This document shows, piece after piece, positions 53,309 to 61,578 of a stretch of DNA of 64,000 nucleotides. Position 1 is the first letter of the stretch. Every line of letters begins with the position of its first letter. Source of the stretch: CAJBNH01 sp964447285 (GTDB taxonomy: Bacteria > Myxococcota_A > UBA9042). A model generated the notes under the pieces. That model worked only from the letters and a program-made list of their open reading frames with translations. It did no database searches and was not told where the DNA came from. The position numbers and the translations under genes were made by a program. Where the stretch lies: NCBI GenBank assembly GCA_964447285.1, contig CAYURO010000015.1:41655-105654 (forward strand), read 5' to 3'.

Positions 53309-55894
53309 ATGCTCGAAAAGAACGCCATCGCCCTCGATACCGAAGCCCGCCGCCGCTACCTGCACTACGCGCTCTCCGTCATCACCTCGCGGGCCCTGCC
53401 CGACGTGCGTGACGGTCTGAAGCCGGTGCAGCGGCGCATCCTGTTCGACATGTGGAACGACCTGCGGCTGCTGCACGACGGGCGCTTCCGCAAGTGTGCA
53501 GCGGTGGTCGGCGACGTGTTGGGCAAGTACCACCCGCACGGCGACAGCTCGGTCTACGACGCCCTGGTGCGCATGGCGCAGTCGTTCTCGCTGCGTTATC
53601 CGCTGGTCGACGGGCACGGCAACTTCGGCTCGCTGGACGGCGACTCGGCCGCGGCCATGCGGTACACCGAGTGCCGCCTGCAGAAGATCGCGACGGACCT
53701 GTGCAGCGAGCTGCGACTGCGTACGGTGGACTGGCGGCCGAACTACGACGGCACCCGGTCCGAGCCGGTCGTGCTGCCCGCGCGCCTGCCCCACCTGCTG
53801 ATCAACGGGTCGTCGGGCATCGCCGTGGGCATGGCGACGTCGATCCCGCCGCACAACCTGGCTGAGGTCGTCGACGCCGCCATCGGGCTGGTCGACAAGC
53901 CTGAGTTGGAGGTGACGGATCTGCTGCGGTGGATCAAGGGGCCCGATTTTCCCACTGGCGCGTGGCTGCTGGCGACCCGACCGGAGCTGGAGCAGATCTA
54001 CTCGACCGGCGGCGGAACACTGAAGCTGCGCGGCGAGTACATCATCGAGGCACCGGCCGAGCCGAACGCGCGGGGGGCGCCGCCGCTGCGCGTGATCGTC
54101 ACGTCGATTCCGTATGGCGTGTCGAAGTCGACGCTGGTCGAGAAGATTGCCGACGCCGTCATCGACCGCAAGCTGATGCAGCTGGTGGACGTGCGCGACG
54201 AGTCGACCGACGACGTGCGGATCGTCCTCGAGCTGCGCAAGGGTGCCGACCCAAGTGCGGTGATGGCCTGGCTGTTTCGCCACACGCCGCTGCAGGCGAC
54301 GGTGCAGATCAACCTGACGTGTCTGGTGCCGACCGAAGACCCGCAGCTGGGCAAGCCCGAGCGGCTGGACCTGAAGCAGATGCTTCGGTATTTCCTGGAC
54401 TTTCGCCTGCAGGTGGTGACGCGGCGGCTGGAGTTTGAGCTGCAGGAGCTCGACGCGCGCATCCACATCCTGCAAGGCTTGGAGATCCTGGCGGGGGCTC
54501 TGGACGAGGCCATCGCGATCATCCGCGCTTCGGAGGGCAAGGCCGACGCCGCCGTCAAGCTGATCGCCAGGTTCGCCTTGGACGACGAACAGGCCGACGC
54601 CATCCTGGAGCTGAAGCTGCACCGCATCGCCCGCATGGAACTGGCTGCGGTGCTGAAGGAATTGGAGGAGAAGGCGGCGCGGGCGCGGGAGCTCGAGGAG
54701 CTGCTGGCCTCGCCCCAAGGACGGTGGGCGCTGGTGCGGCAAGAGCTGGTCGAGGTCCGCAAGGCCTATGCCGACAAGCGACGCACGCGGGTGGGGGCGG
54801 TCGAGGAGATCGCGTTCGACCCCGACGCCTACGTGATGCACGAAGACGCTCAGGTGGTGATGACCCGCGACGGCTGGCTGAAGCGCGTGCGCGAGGTCAA
54901 GGACGTGCGGACGACCCGGGTGCGCGAGGGCGACGAGGTGATGGCGGTGCTGCCCGGCAACACCAAGGAGGCGCTCGCGTTCTTCACGAACCAAGGGTCG
55001 GCCTACGTGTGCCGGTTCAGCGACATCGCGCCCTCCACCGGCTACGGCGAGCCGATCCAGAAGCTGTTCAAGTTCTCCGATGGCGAGCAAGTGGTGGCGG
55101 CGATGTCGCTGGACCCGCGACACCGATCACAAGTTCCGGATCTGCTTGCGGTCTCTGTCGGCGGCTTTGCGCTGCGTTTTCCTCTGGACAGCCAGCTGGA
55201 GACAACCACGCGCACCGGTCGGCGGTTTGCCAAGGTCGTCGACGGCGACGCGATCCTGGCCGTGGTGCCGGTGCCCGAGACGGCGATCGTGGTGGTCGCC
55301 AGCCGCGGGTCACACGTGCTGCAGGTCCGCGCAAACGAGGTGCCCAAGCTGCTGGGACCGGGGCGCGGCGCGACGCTGCTGAAGCTGGAAACCAAGGACA
55401 AGGTGCTGGGGCTGAGTGTGGACGCGCCGCTGGTGGTCGAGACTGGCAAGGGCAAGCGAATGGAGTTTCCGCCCTCGGTGCGGTCGCTTTCGCATCGCGG
55501 CGGCAAGGGGCGACCTGAGGCGCGGCGGGACGGCTTTGCCAAGGTGATCGAGGTCGCCGCCCAGGTGCCGGAGTCGGCGCTGGGGTCGGTGACGGCTGGG
55601 GGAGGGACGCCGGGCAAGGTTGCGGAAACGCCTCCCCGTGCGCCCGCCGCCTCGGTGGATACGTCGACGGAAGAGCTGCGGACCCCGGACGACACTGCCG
55701 CGGCTGCTGTCGCGGAACCACGGATGGACGTGACCCTGAACGAAACGCCCGCGACCGTCGAGCTGGTGGCCATCGTGCCCGCGCCGGTCGAGGTCGAGGT
55801 GCCCGGCCGCCGCGGCAAGACCTCGCGCAGCCAGATGGCCCTGTTCTCTCTGGATGCTCCGCCCAAGCTTGACGACCGGGACGACGACGAATGA
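53309..55894 (+). CDS. parC: DNA topoisomerase IV subunit A
   Basis: 861 residues. Type IIA topoisomerase breakage-reunion subunit: RALPDVRDGLKPVQRRILF, the quinolone region KYHPHGDSSVYDALVRMAQ with Ser80, and the catalytic Tyr119 of AAAMRYTECRL (both numbers agree with E. coli ParC numbering within one residue). A long coiled-coil region (about 370-490), then a C-terminal beta-pinwheel from about 500 (YVMHEDAQVVMTRDGWLKRV). A degenerate GyrA-box-like SHRGGKG is present near residue 730, so gyrase-like activity is not fully excluded. A 110-residue acidic/Ala-rich tail follows. It is translationally coupled to parE (ATGA). Confidence 0.9.
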   Translation: MLEKNAIALDTEARRRYLHYALSVITSRALPDVRDGLKPVQRRILFDMWNDLRLLHDGRFRKCAAVVGDVLGKYHPHGDSSVYDALVRMAQSFSLRYPLVDGHGNFGSLDGDSAAAMRYTECRLQKIATDLCSELRLRTVDWRPNYDGTRSEPVVLPARLPHLLINGSSGIAVGMATSIPPHNLAEVVDAAIGLVDKPELEVTDLLRWIKGPDFPTGAWLLATRPELEQIYSTGGGTLKLRGEYIIEAPAEPNARGAPPLRVIVTSIPYGVSKSTLVEKIADAVIDRKLMQLVDVRDESTDDVRIVLELRKGADPSAVMAWLFRHTPLQATVQINLTCLVPTEDPQLGKPERLDLKQMLRYFLDFRLQVVTRRLEFELQELDARIHILQGLEILAGALDEAIAIIRASEGKADAAVKLIARFALDDEQADAILELKLHRIARMELAAVLKELEEKAARARELEELLASPQGRWALVRQELVEVRKAYADKRRTRVGAVEEIAFDPDAYVMHEDAQVVMTRDGWLKRVREVKDVRTTRVREGDEVMAVLPGNTKEALAFFTNQGSAYVCRFSDIAPSTGYGEPIQKLFKFSDGEQVVAAMSLDPRHRSQVPDLLAVSVGGFALRFPLDSQLETTTRTGRRFAKVVDGDAILAVVPVPETAIVVVASRGSHVLQVRANEVPKLLGPGRGATLLKLETKDKVLGLSVDAPLVVETGKGKRMEFPPSVRSLSHRGGKGRPEARRDGFAKVIEVAAQVPESALGSVTAGGGTPGKVAETPPRAPAASVDTSTEELRTPDDTAAAAVAEPRMDVTLNETPATVELVAIVPAPVEVEVPGRRGKTSRSQMALFSLDAPPKLDDRDDDE

Positions 55895-57837
55895 GCAAGA
55901 AGATCGAAGACGTGGACCTGCTGACGCGCAACAGCTACACCGCCGCCGACATCACGGTGCTGGAAGGGCTGGAGCCGGTGCGCAAGCGACCGGGCATGTA
56001 CATCGGCGGCGTCGACTCACACGGCTACCACCACCTGCTGTGGGAGATCGTCGACAATGCGGTGGACGAGTCGATCGGCGGACACGCCAAGACGATTCGC
56101 GTCGAGCTGTCCAAGGATCACCGCTTGGCACAGGTCGAAGACGACGGCCGCGGCATCCCCATCGACCCGCACCCCAAGGACCCCACGCGGTCGGCGCTGG
56201 AGATCATCCTGACCACGCTGCACGCGGGCGGCAAGTTCGGCGGGGGCAGTTACCAGAACGCGGGCGGCCTGCACGGCGTCGGATCTTCCGTCGTGAATGC
56301 GCTGTCTTCCGAGCTGGTCGCCACGGTGCGCCGGGACGGTCAGGAGGTACAGCAGCGCTATCGACAGGGCGTTCCGACGGGACCGTTGGAGACGCTGCGC
56401 ACGGAAGTCCGTGGCTCCGGCACGACCATCGCGTTTCGTCCGGACGAGGAGATCTTCGGGGTCAAGCTGCACTTCGACGCCGAGCAGATCCGCGACCGGT
56501 TGGAGGCCAAGTCCTTCCTGAACAAGGGGTTGCGGATCATCTTCAAGGACGAGGCGACCGGCGAGCGCATCGTGTACCAGCACGGGGAAGGCCTGACCGG
56601 GCTGCTGGCCAAGGTCGTCGAGGCGCGCGGCAAACCCAGTGTGCACACGCCCTTCGCTCTTTCGGCCGAGCGCGAGCAGAGCGGGCTGGTGCTGGAGGCG
56701 GCGCTGCAGTGGACCGAGGCGACCGAGGAGCACATCGTCTCGTATGTCAACGGAATTCCGACAGCCGGTGGTGGCACGCACGAGTCGGGGCTGAAGTCAG
56801 GCGTCGTCAAGGCGGTGCGCAACTTCATCGAGGTGCACAAGCTGCTGCCCAAGGGACCGAATCCGTCGGCCGAAGACGTGCGCGAGGGGCTGGTGGCGGT
56901 CGTGTCCGTGTCGATCGCCGAGCCGCAGTTTCAAGGCCAGACCAAGGACCGGCTGAACAACCCTGAGATCACTGCGGAAATCGATGCCGCCCTGCGCGTC
57001 GCTCTGGAGCGCTGGCTGACCGCCAACCCCAGCATCGCCGAGGGCATCGTCAACCGCATCACGCTGGCCGCCCGCGCACGTGAAGCCAGCCGCGCCGCAG
57101 TCGCCACCGTCACCCGCAAAACCGCCGTCTCGCACCGCTTGAACCTGCCCGGCAAGCTGGCCGATTGCTCGTCGAACGACCCCACGGAGTCCGAGCTGTT
57201 TCTGGTCGAGGGCGACAGCGCCGGCGGGTCGGCCAAGCAGGGGCGGGACCGCCGGACCCAGGCGATCCTGCCGCTGCGCGGCAAGGTGCTGAACGCGGAG
57301 CAAGCGTCGTCAGAAAAGGTCATGCAGAACAAAGAGCTGCAGGACATCATCCAGGCACTGGGGGCGGGCTCCGGCTTGCACATGGACCTGACCAAGCTGC
57401 GCTATCACCGCATCTTCCTGCTGATGGACGCCGACAGCGACGGGCACCACATCACCACGCTGCTGCTGACGTTTTTCTTCCGCCACCTGCGCAAGGTGAT
57501 CGAGGGAGGGTACCTGTATCTCGCCGTCCCGCCGCTGTACCGCGTGGACGTGGGCGGCAAGACCTACTGGGCCAACGATGATCGCCACCGCGACCGCCTG
57601 CTGGCGCAGCACAAGGGCAAACCCGAGGTCACCCGCTTCAAGGGACTGGGCGAGATGATGCCCGCGCAGCTGAAAGAGACGACGCTGGACCCCAAGAAAC
57701 GCAGGGCGTTGCGCGTGCAGATCACCGATGGACCGGCCACCGACATGCTGCTGGGCGAGCTGATGGGACGCGATGCCGCGCCGCGGTTCCGGTTGGTGAT
57801 GGATGGCAGCGCGGATGCCGAGGAATTGGATGTGTAG
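55891..57837 (+). CDS. parE: DNA topoisomerase IV subunit B
   Basis: 648 residues. GHKL ATPase: EPVRKRPGMYIGG, EIVDNAVDE with the catalytic Glu and Mg-binding Asn, DDGRGIP, GLHGVGSSVVNALS and the QTKDRLNNPE transducer loop. TOPRIM: LFLVEGDSAGGSAKQGRDRRTQAILPLRGK and metal-binding MDADSDGHHI. C-terminal FKGLGEMMPAQLKETTLDP. The enzyme decatenates or relaxes DNA together with the upstream subunit. GyrB is the alternative reading; the parC-first operon and the short GyrB-type insert support ParE. Confidence 0.9.
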   Translation: MSKKIEDVDLLTRNSYTAADITVLEGLEPVRKRPGMYIGGVDSHGYHHLLWEIVDNAVDESIGGHAKTIRVELSKDHRLAQVEDDGRGIPIDPHPKDPTRSALEIILTTLHAGGKFGGGSYQNAGGLHGVGSSVVNALSSELVATVRRDGQEVQQRYRQGVPTGPLETLRTEVRGSGTTIAFRPDEEIFGVKLHFDAEQIRDRLEAKSFLNKGLRIIFKDEATGERIVYQHGEGLTGLLAKVVEARGKPSVHTPFALSAEREQSGLVLEAALQWTEATEEHIVSYVNGIPTAGGGTHESGLKSGVVKAVRNFIEVHKLLPKGPNPSAEDVREGLVAVVSVSIAEPQFQGQTKDRLNNPEITAEIDAALRVALERWLTANPSIAEGIVNRITLAARAREASRAAVATVTRKTAVSHRLNLPGKLADCSSNDPTESELFLVEGDSAGGSAKQGRDRRTQAILPLRGKVLNAEQASSEKVMQNKELQDIIQALGAGSGLHMDLTKLRYHRIFLLMDADSDGHHITTLLLTFFFRHLRKVIEGGYLYLAVPPLYRVDVGGKTYWANDDRHRDRLLAQHKGKPEVTRFKGLGEMMPAQLKETTLDPKKRRALRVQITDGPATDMLLGELMGRDAAPRFRLVMDGSADAEELDV

Positions 57838-57910
57838 CCCTCTTCGCCCCCTTCGGCGCAACCGCTGCGGCGGCTGATTGCCGGACCCCGTTTCCCATGC
57901 AGAGGTCTTC

Positions 57911-59029
57911 GTGAACCAGCCCCGCCTCCTCGCCCTTGCCGCCCTGCTGCTAACCGCCTGCTCCTCCAATGCGAACGTAGGCGGCGGCGGCTTGTACCCG
58001 ACCGACGCGCTGCTTGGCGACGGCAGGGTAGGAGACGTCACGCAGGGCTCGGATACCGCCGCCGACACCGCCGCCGACACGACAAAACCCGACGTCACGG
58101 CGGACGCGACGGTGCCTCCCAGCGAGCTGACCGTGCCCGGTTGCCCCGACGGCGACTACACCGAGGCCGCCGCGGATCCCAAGGGTGACCTGTCCGCAGC
58201 GCAGGCAGGATACAGCGCGGCCGACGCCATCCCCGCGATGCTCAAGGCACTGGAAGCTCGCTATCCGTTTGGCAAAACGCTGGTCCTCGAAGGCGACAAG
58301 GTCGCGCTGGGCGGCGGCAAGACGTGCACGCAGGCGTTCTTCAATGCGGCCAAGGCATCGACGCTTGCCGCGGCCCTGGGACAAGCGTCGGTGGTCGTGC
58401 ACGAGTGCGGGCACATGCTGGGCTGGGGCACCTTTGGCAGTCACAAGTACTGGATCGCCAAGGATCTTGTGTCCACCTGTCAGGGCATGAGCTACCAAGG
58501 CGCCGACAAATCGTTCGCGCGCAGCCTGATCCTGGGCGACGCGTTTTCGGCCGCCTGGCCGCCGTGCGCCAGCTTTGGGATGCAGGGCTGCGACGGCTAC
58601 GCGCCCATCTACCTGGACGGCAACCCCAACGACGCGAAATTCGATGGCGGCGACCAGGGTTACGACATGGTGCTGGAGGAGGTGATGCAGTACGTCAACT
58701 CCCTGGCCGTGGACTACGCCTTTGCCGACCAGTCGTCGTACAGCACCAGTGCCGAAGACGGGCTGCTGACGTTTCTGTGGTACATGCAGCGCTACCTGCA
58801 CATGGCCAGACTGGACTACCCCAGTGTTTACAAGTTGTTGAGCGAGAGCCCCTGCTGGCGACGCACCACCCTGCAGCTGTGGGGACGCGGTTGGTTCTAC
58901 CTGCAGCGCAGCGTGTCGAACCCCCAGCTGAACCTCAAGGGCAAGTTCCTGCGCGGTCTGGTGCAGGACCCCGCGCTGCTGGACGAGATTGCGCGGCTGC
59001 GGCAGCTGGAAGGTTGCGTCGGGGGATAA
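57911..59029 (+). CDS. Lipoprotein with an HExxH metalloprotease-like motif
   Basis: 372 residues from a GTG at 57911 (GAGG about 5 bases before). Lipobox LLLTAC, an Asp/Thr-rich tether (DTAADTAADTTKPD), then a single domain with ASVVVHECGHMLGWG, the zinc-type HExxH. A downstream acidic helix (DMVLEEVMQYVNSLAVDYAF) could supply the third ligand. Several Cys (TCTQAFF, STCQGMS, PPCASFGMQGCDGY) suggest disulfides. The rest is not recognised. Likely a surface-anchored zinc-dependent hydrolase. It starts 73 bases after parE. Confidence 0.72.
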   Translation: MNQPRLLALAALLLTACSSNANVGGGGLYPTDALLGDGRVGDVTQGSDTAADTAADTTKPDVTADATVPPSELTVPGCPDGDYTEAAADPKGDLSAAQAGYSAADAIPAMLKALEARYPFGKTLVLEGDKVALGGGKTCTQAFFNAAKASTLAAALGQASVVVHECGHMLGWGTFGSHKYWIAKDLVSTCQGMSYQGADKSFARSLILGDAFSAAWPPCASFGMQGCDGYAPIYLDGNPNDAKFDGGDQGYDMVLEEVMQYVNSLAVDYAFADQSSYSTSAEDGLLTFLWYMQRYLHMARLDYPSVYKLLSESPCWRRTTLQLWGRGWFYLQRSVSNPQLNLKGKFLRGLVQDPALLDEIARLRQLEGCVGG

Positions 59030-59123
59030 GCACCGCAACGCTGCCGCAAACCGCAGCTTGACGCCGCCCGGTCGCCCCCTCACATTGCGGCGATATCGGC
59101 GGTTTCCGCTAGAGAGGTTTCCC

Positions 59124-59630
59124 ATGCCCGAGATGCGCAACATGGCGTCGTGGTTGGTGTTCTTCGTGCTCGCCGCGTGGGGCGGGCTGGGGTGCGAGAA
59201 CAGCGACGGCACCGGAACCCTCGCCGGCAACGACACCACGGCCGTCACCGACACGGTGGCGGGCGATGCAACGGCACCGCAAGACACCGCCGGACAGGAC
59301 GTCGTCGCGGACACGGTCGGCCAGACCTGCAACGCCGCAGGACTCGTGGGCAAGTGGGTCGGGACGATGGTCACGTTTACCCTGAACGGCGACGGGACCT
59401 TCCACGCGGTCGGCGCCAATCAGGCCATGTACGACGTCACCGGCACCTACACGGTTGCGGACTGCCAGCTGAGCCTGACCGACCTGACCGGCACCAACGC
59501 TTGCCCGGCAAGCCAAGTCGGGGTCTACGCATTCGCGGTGTCGGGGGCGCAGATGACGCTCACGCTGGTCAGCGACGCGTGTCAGGGTCGCGTGATGGGC
59601 GCCGGCGGCAAGACGTACACAAAGTCCTGA
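59124..59630 (+). CDS. Small lipoprotein with a lipocalin-like beta domain
   Basis: 168 residues; AGAGG lies 6 bases before the ATG. Signal ending GGLGC (lipobox-like), an Asp/Thr/Ala-rich tether of about 40 residues, then a beta domain opening LVGKWVGTMVTFTLNGDGTF and TGTYTVADCQLSLTDLTG, as in small extracellular lipocalin-like or META-type modules. Three Cys may form disulfides. Function unknown; same strand as the HExxH lipoprotein, 94 bases downstream. Confidence 0.65.
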   Translation: MPEMRNMASWLVFFVLAAWGGLGCENSDGTGTLAGNDTTAVTDTVAGDATAPQDTAGQDVVADTVGQTCNAAGLVGKWVGTMVTFTLNGDGTFHAVGANQAMYDVTGTYTVADCQLSLTDLTGTNACPASQVGVYAFAVSGAQMTLTLVSDACQGRVMGAGGKTYTKS

Positions 59631-59673
59631 CGCGACTGGCAAACCGACCTCAAGGGGCGTCGCCAGGGGCGGG

Positions 59674-60249
59674 TCAGCGCACGGTTTCCTGCCACGGGCG
59701 CCAGTCCCAGCGCAGGCCGGCCATCAGGAAGGGCAGGCCGAAGCCGTCTGCGAAGCGGCCCTCCCAGCCGCCGTCGTCGCGCACTGCAAACATCAAGGGA
59801 AACGAGAGGCCCAGCCACGGCGTGAAGACGATGGGCGACGGGTCGCCGAACCGGAAGCCGACGCGCACCCCGGGACGGACGTCGACGTAGACGTCTGCGA
59901 AGGTGTCCTGCCCCAACGCCATCGCCGAAGCGTCCACGTGCGCTGCCAGAAAGCCGCGGTTGTGGAACAGACGACGCGCCTCGACAGAGACCTGCACGCC
60001 CGGAGCGAGGGGAGCAAACGCCCCGGCCAGCACCGCGATAATCCCAGCGCGAATGCCAACTTGCGAGTGCGGGCCGGTGGCTGATTCGCGACTGACGGCG
60101 ACCCCGACCTCAAGCCCTGCGGTCTCCTCCGCGACGCCGACAAGCAAGCTGCTTGGCGTCGGCGGCGCAACGTCGGCAAGGACTGCGGCGGGCGCGCTGA
60201 TGGCCGGCACCACGACGAACAGGACGCTGAGGATGCACGGGCAGCGCAT
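59674..60249 (-). CDS. Exported beta-barrel-like protein, function unknown
   Basis: 191 residues; GGAGG 4 bases before the ATG at 60249. Signal peptide ending at about SAPAAVLA. Alternating hydrophobic strands with aromatic girdles (LEVGVAVSRESATG, VSVEARRLFHN, GVRVGFRFGDPSPIVFTPWLGLSFPLMFAV) and a terminal strand LMAGLRWDWRPW suggest a small outer-membrane barrel. It is convergent with the 59124 gene and divergent from the 60364 gene. No family recognised. Confidence 0.65.
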   Translation of the reverse strand: MRCPCILSVLFVVVPAISAPAAVLADVAPPTPSSLLVGVAEETAGLEVGVAVSRESATGPHSQVGIRAGIIAVLAGAFAPLAPGVQVSVEARRLFHNRGFLAAHVDASAMALGQDTFADVYVDVRPGVRVGFRFGDPSPIVFTPWLGLSFPLMFAVRDDGGWEGRFADGFGLPFLMAGLRWDWRPWQETVR

Positions 60250-60363
60250 GGGGCCTCCGTCAGAGACGTGGACCCGCACACGCTGGCCCGACAGGTGCGA
60301 AAGGTCAAGGCGACGGTCTGGACCGGTTGGCGACCGAAGCCGGGCATGTGGTATCGTCGCCTC

Positions 60364-60888
60364 ATGAAACGGCTGCACCATGCCATTCTGGCACTGTCGA
60401 TCGTGTCCCTGTCGCAAGGGTGCCTGGGAGCCGTCGGTCCAGTGGTCGGCTGGTCGCCCACACGGGGCGGGACGTATGGCTGGGAGGTCAGCGCCGGCCA
60501 CTTGTTCCTTCACGGCGCGCTGGGACAGTCCGTGCGGACGGCTGAGTCTGCCCCGAGACCCCAAGAGGAAGCCGCCACGGGTCTGAGCGCAGCACAGGCA
60601 ACCTCAGGCGTGGGCCGAAGAACTGCGGCGACGCCGTGGGTGCGGGTGACGGACGACGAGACCGTGACCTACTTCGCCGCAGAGCCTTGGTACTTCGGCG
60701 GCGCCACCCTCGGGTTCACCACATCGTCGGCCGACGACGACCTCGGTTTCGCTGGCGGGACTTGGGCCGGAATGGCGATGGCGGACACAACACCCGGACC
60801 CTTTGCCTCTCTGTCTGTGGGTGTCCGTTGGCTTCACGGCGCTGCCGAGCTCTACCTGACGCCCAAAGTCGGCTGGTTTGGGGGCTGA
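60364..60888 (+). CDS. Small exported protein, possible lipoprotein
   Basis: 174 residues from the ATG for MKRLHHAILAL; signal peptide with LSQGC as a possible lipobox. The mature part is beta-rich with Gly/aromatic strands (GGTYGWEVSAGHLFLHG, WYFGGATLGFTTSS, ASLSVGVRWLHGAAELYLT). It resembles the barrel-like neighbour at 59674 in composition. No ribosome site is evident, so the start is less sure. The transglutaminase-like gene follows 6 bases after its stop. Confidence 0.6.
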   Translation: MKRLHHAILALSIVSLSQGCLGAVGPVVGWSPTRGGTYGWEVSAGHLFLHGALGQSVRTAESAPRPQEEAATGLSAAQATSGVGRRTAATPWVRVTDDETVTYFAAEPWYFGGATLGFTTSSADDDLGFAGGTWAGMAMADTTPGPFASLSVGVRWLHGAAELYLTPKVGWFGG

Positions 60889-60894
60889 CCCGCG

Positions 60895-61566
60895 ATGACC
60901 GAGCCTGCCCGCGAATTCCTTGCGCCGAACTTCTACGTCGACTCGGACCACCCCCGCATTCTGGCGTTTGCCGAGCGATTCCGATCAGATCGAGGCGACA
61001 TCGAGACTGCGGTCGCCCTGTACTACGCGGTGCGTGACGGATATCGCTACGACCCTTGGAACCTCGAATTGCAGCCCGAGGCCTTCCGCGCCAGCGAGGT
61101 CGTCGACCGGACCTATGACCGCGGTGGCCACTGCATCGACAAGGCGCTGGTGCTCGCCGCGTGTGCGCGCGCGTTGGGGATCCCCAGTCGGCTGCACTTC
61201 GCCAATGTGCGCAACCACATCGGGACCGCCAAGCTGCAGCAGATGCTCGGCACCGATCTGCTGGTGTTTCACGGCTATGCGGAGCTGTACCTGGAGGGGC
61301 GGTGGGTTGCCGCGACGCCGGCGTTCAACAAGGAGCTCTGTGACTACCTGAAGGTCCCCCCGCTGGACTGGGACGGCCGGAGCCACGCGATTCTCCAAGC
61401 GTTCTCCACCGACGGCGGCCGATTCATGGAGTACGTGCAGGACCACGGGACGTACGCCGATGTGCCCCACGCCTTCATGATGGCGCAGTGGCACGAGCAC
61501 TATCCGGCCGTGCGCAACGGGACCTGGCTCCGTCGCTTGGGCAGCGGCGAAGGTGAGGGTCCGTAG
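60895..61566 (+). CDS. Transglutaminase-like (papain-fold) protein
   Basis: 223 residues. Transglut_core pattern: YYAVRDGYRYDPWNL, the catalytic Cys in GGHCIDKALVLAACARALGIPSRLHFANV and the His in VFHGYAELYLEGRWV. The usual third residue, Asp of a DPT-type strand, is not evident: the position reads AATPAFN. Cytoplasmic in appearance (no signal). Family members are proteases, deamidases or cyclisation enzymes; the substrate is unknown. Overlaps nothing and lies 12 bases from the convergent glgP stop. Confidence 0.75.
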   Translation: MTEPAREFLAPNFYVDSDHPRILAFAERFRSDRGDIETAVALYYAVRDGYRYDPWNLELQPEAFRASEVVDRTYDRGGHCIDKALVLAACARALGIPSRLHFANVRNHIGTAKLQQMLGTDLLVFHGYAELYLEGRWVAATPAFNKELCDYLKVPPLDWDGRSHAILQAFSTDGGRFMEYVQDHGTYADVPHAFMMAQWHEHYPAVRNGTWLRRLGSGEGEGP

Positions 61567-61578
61567 GGGCGCAGGCAG

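Noticed and set aside
53261..55123. Minus-strand frame of about 620 codons opposite parC
   Set aside because: His/Arg/Leu-rich antisense shadow with no domains.
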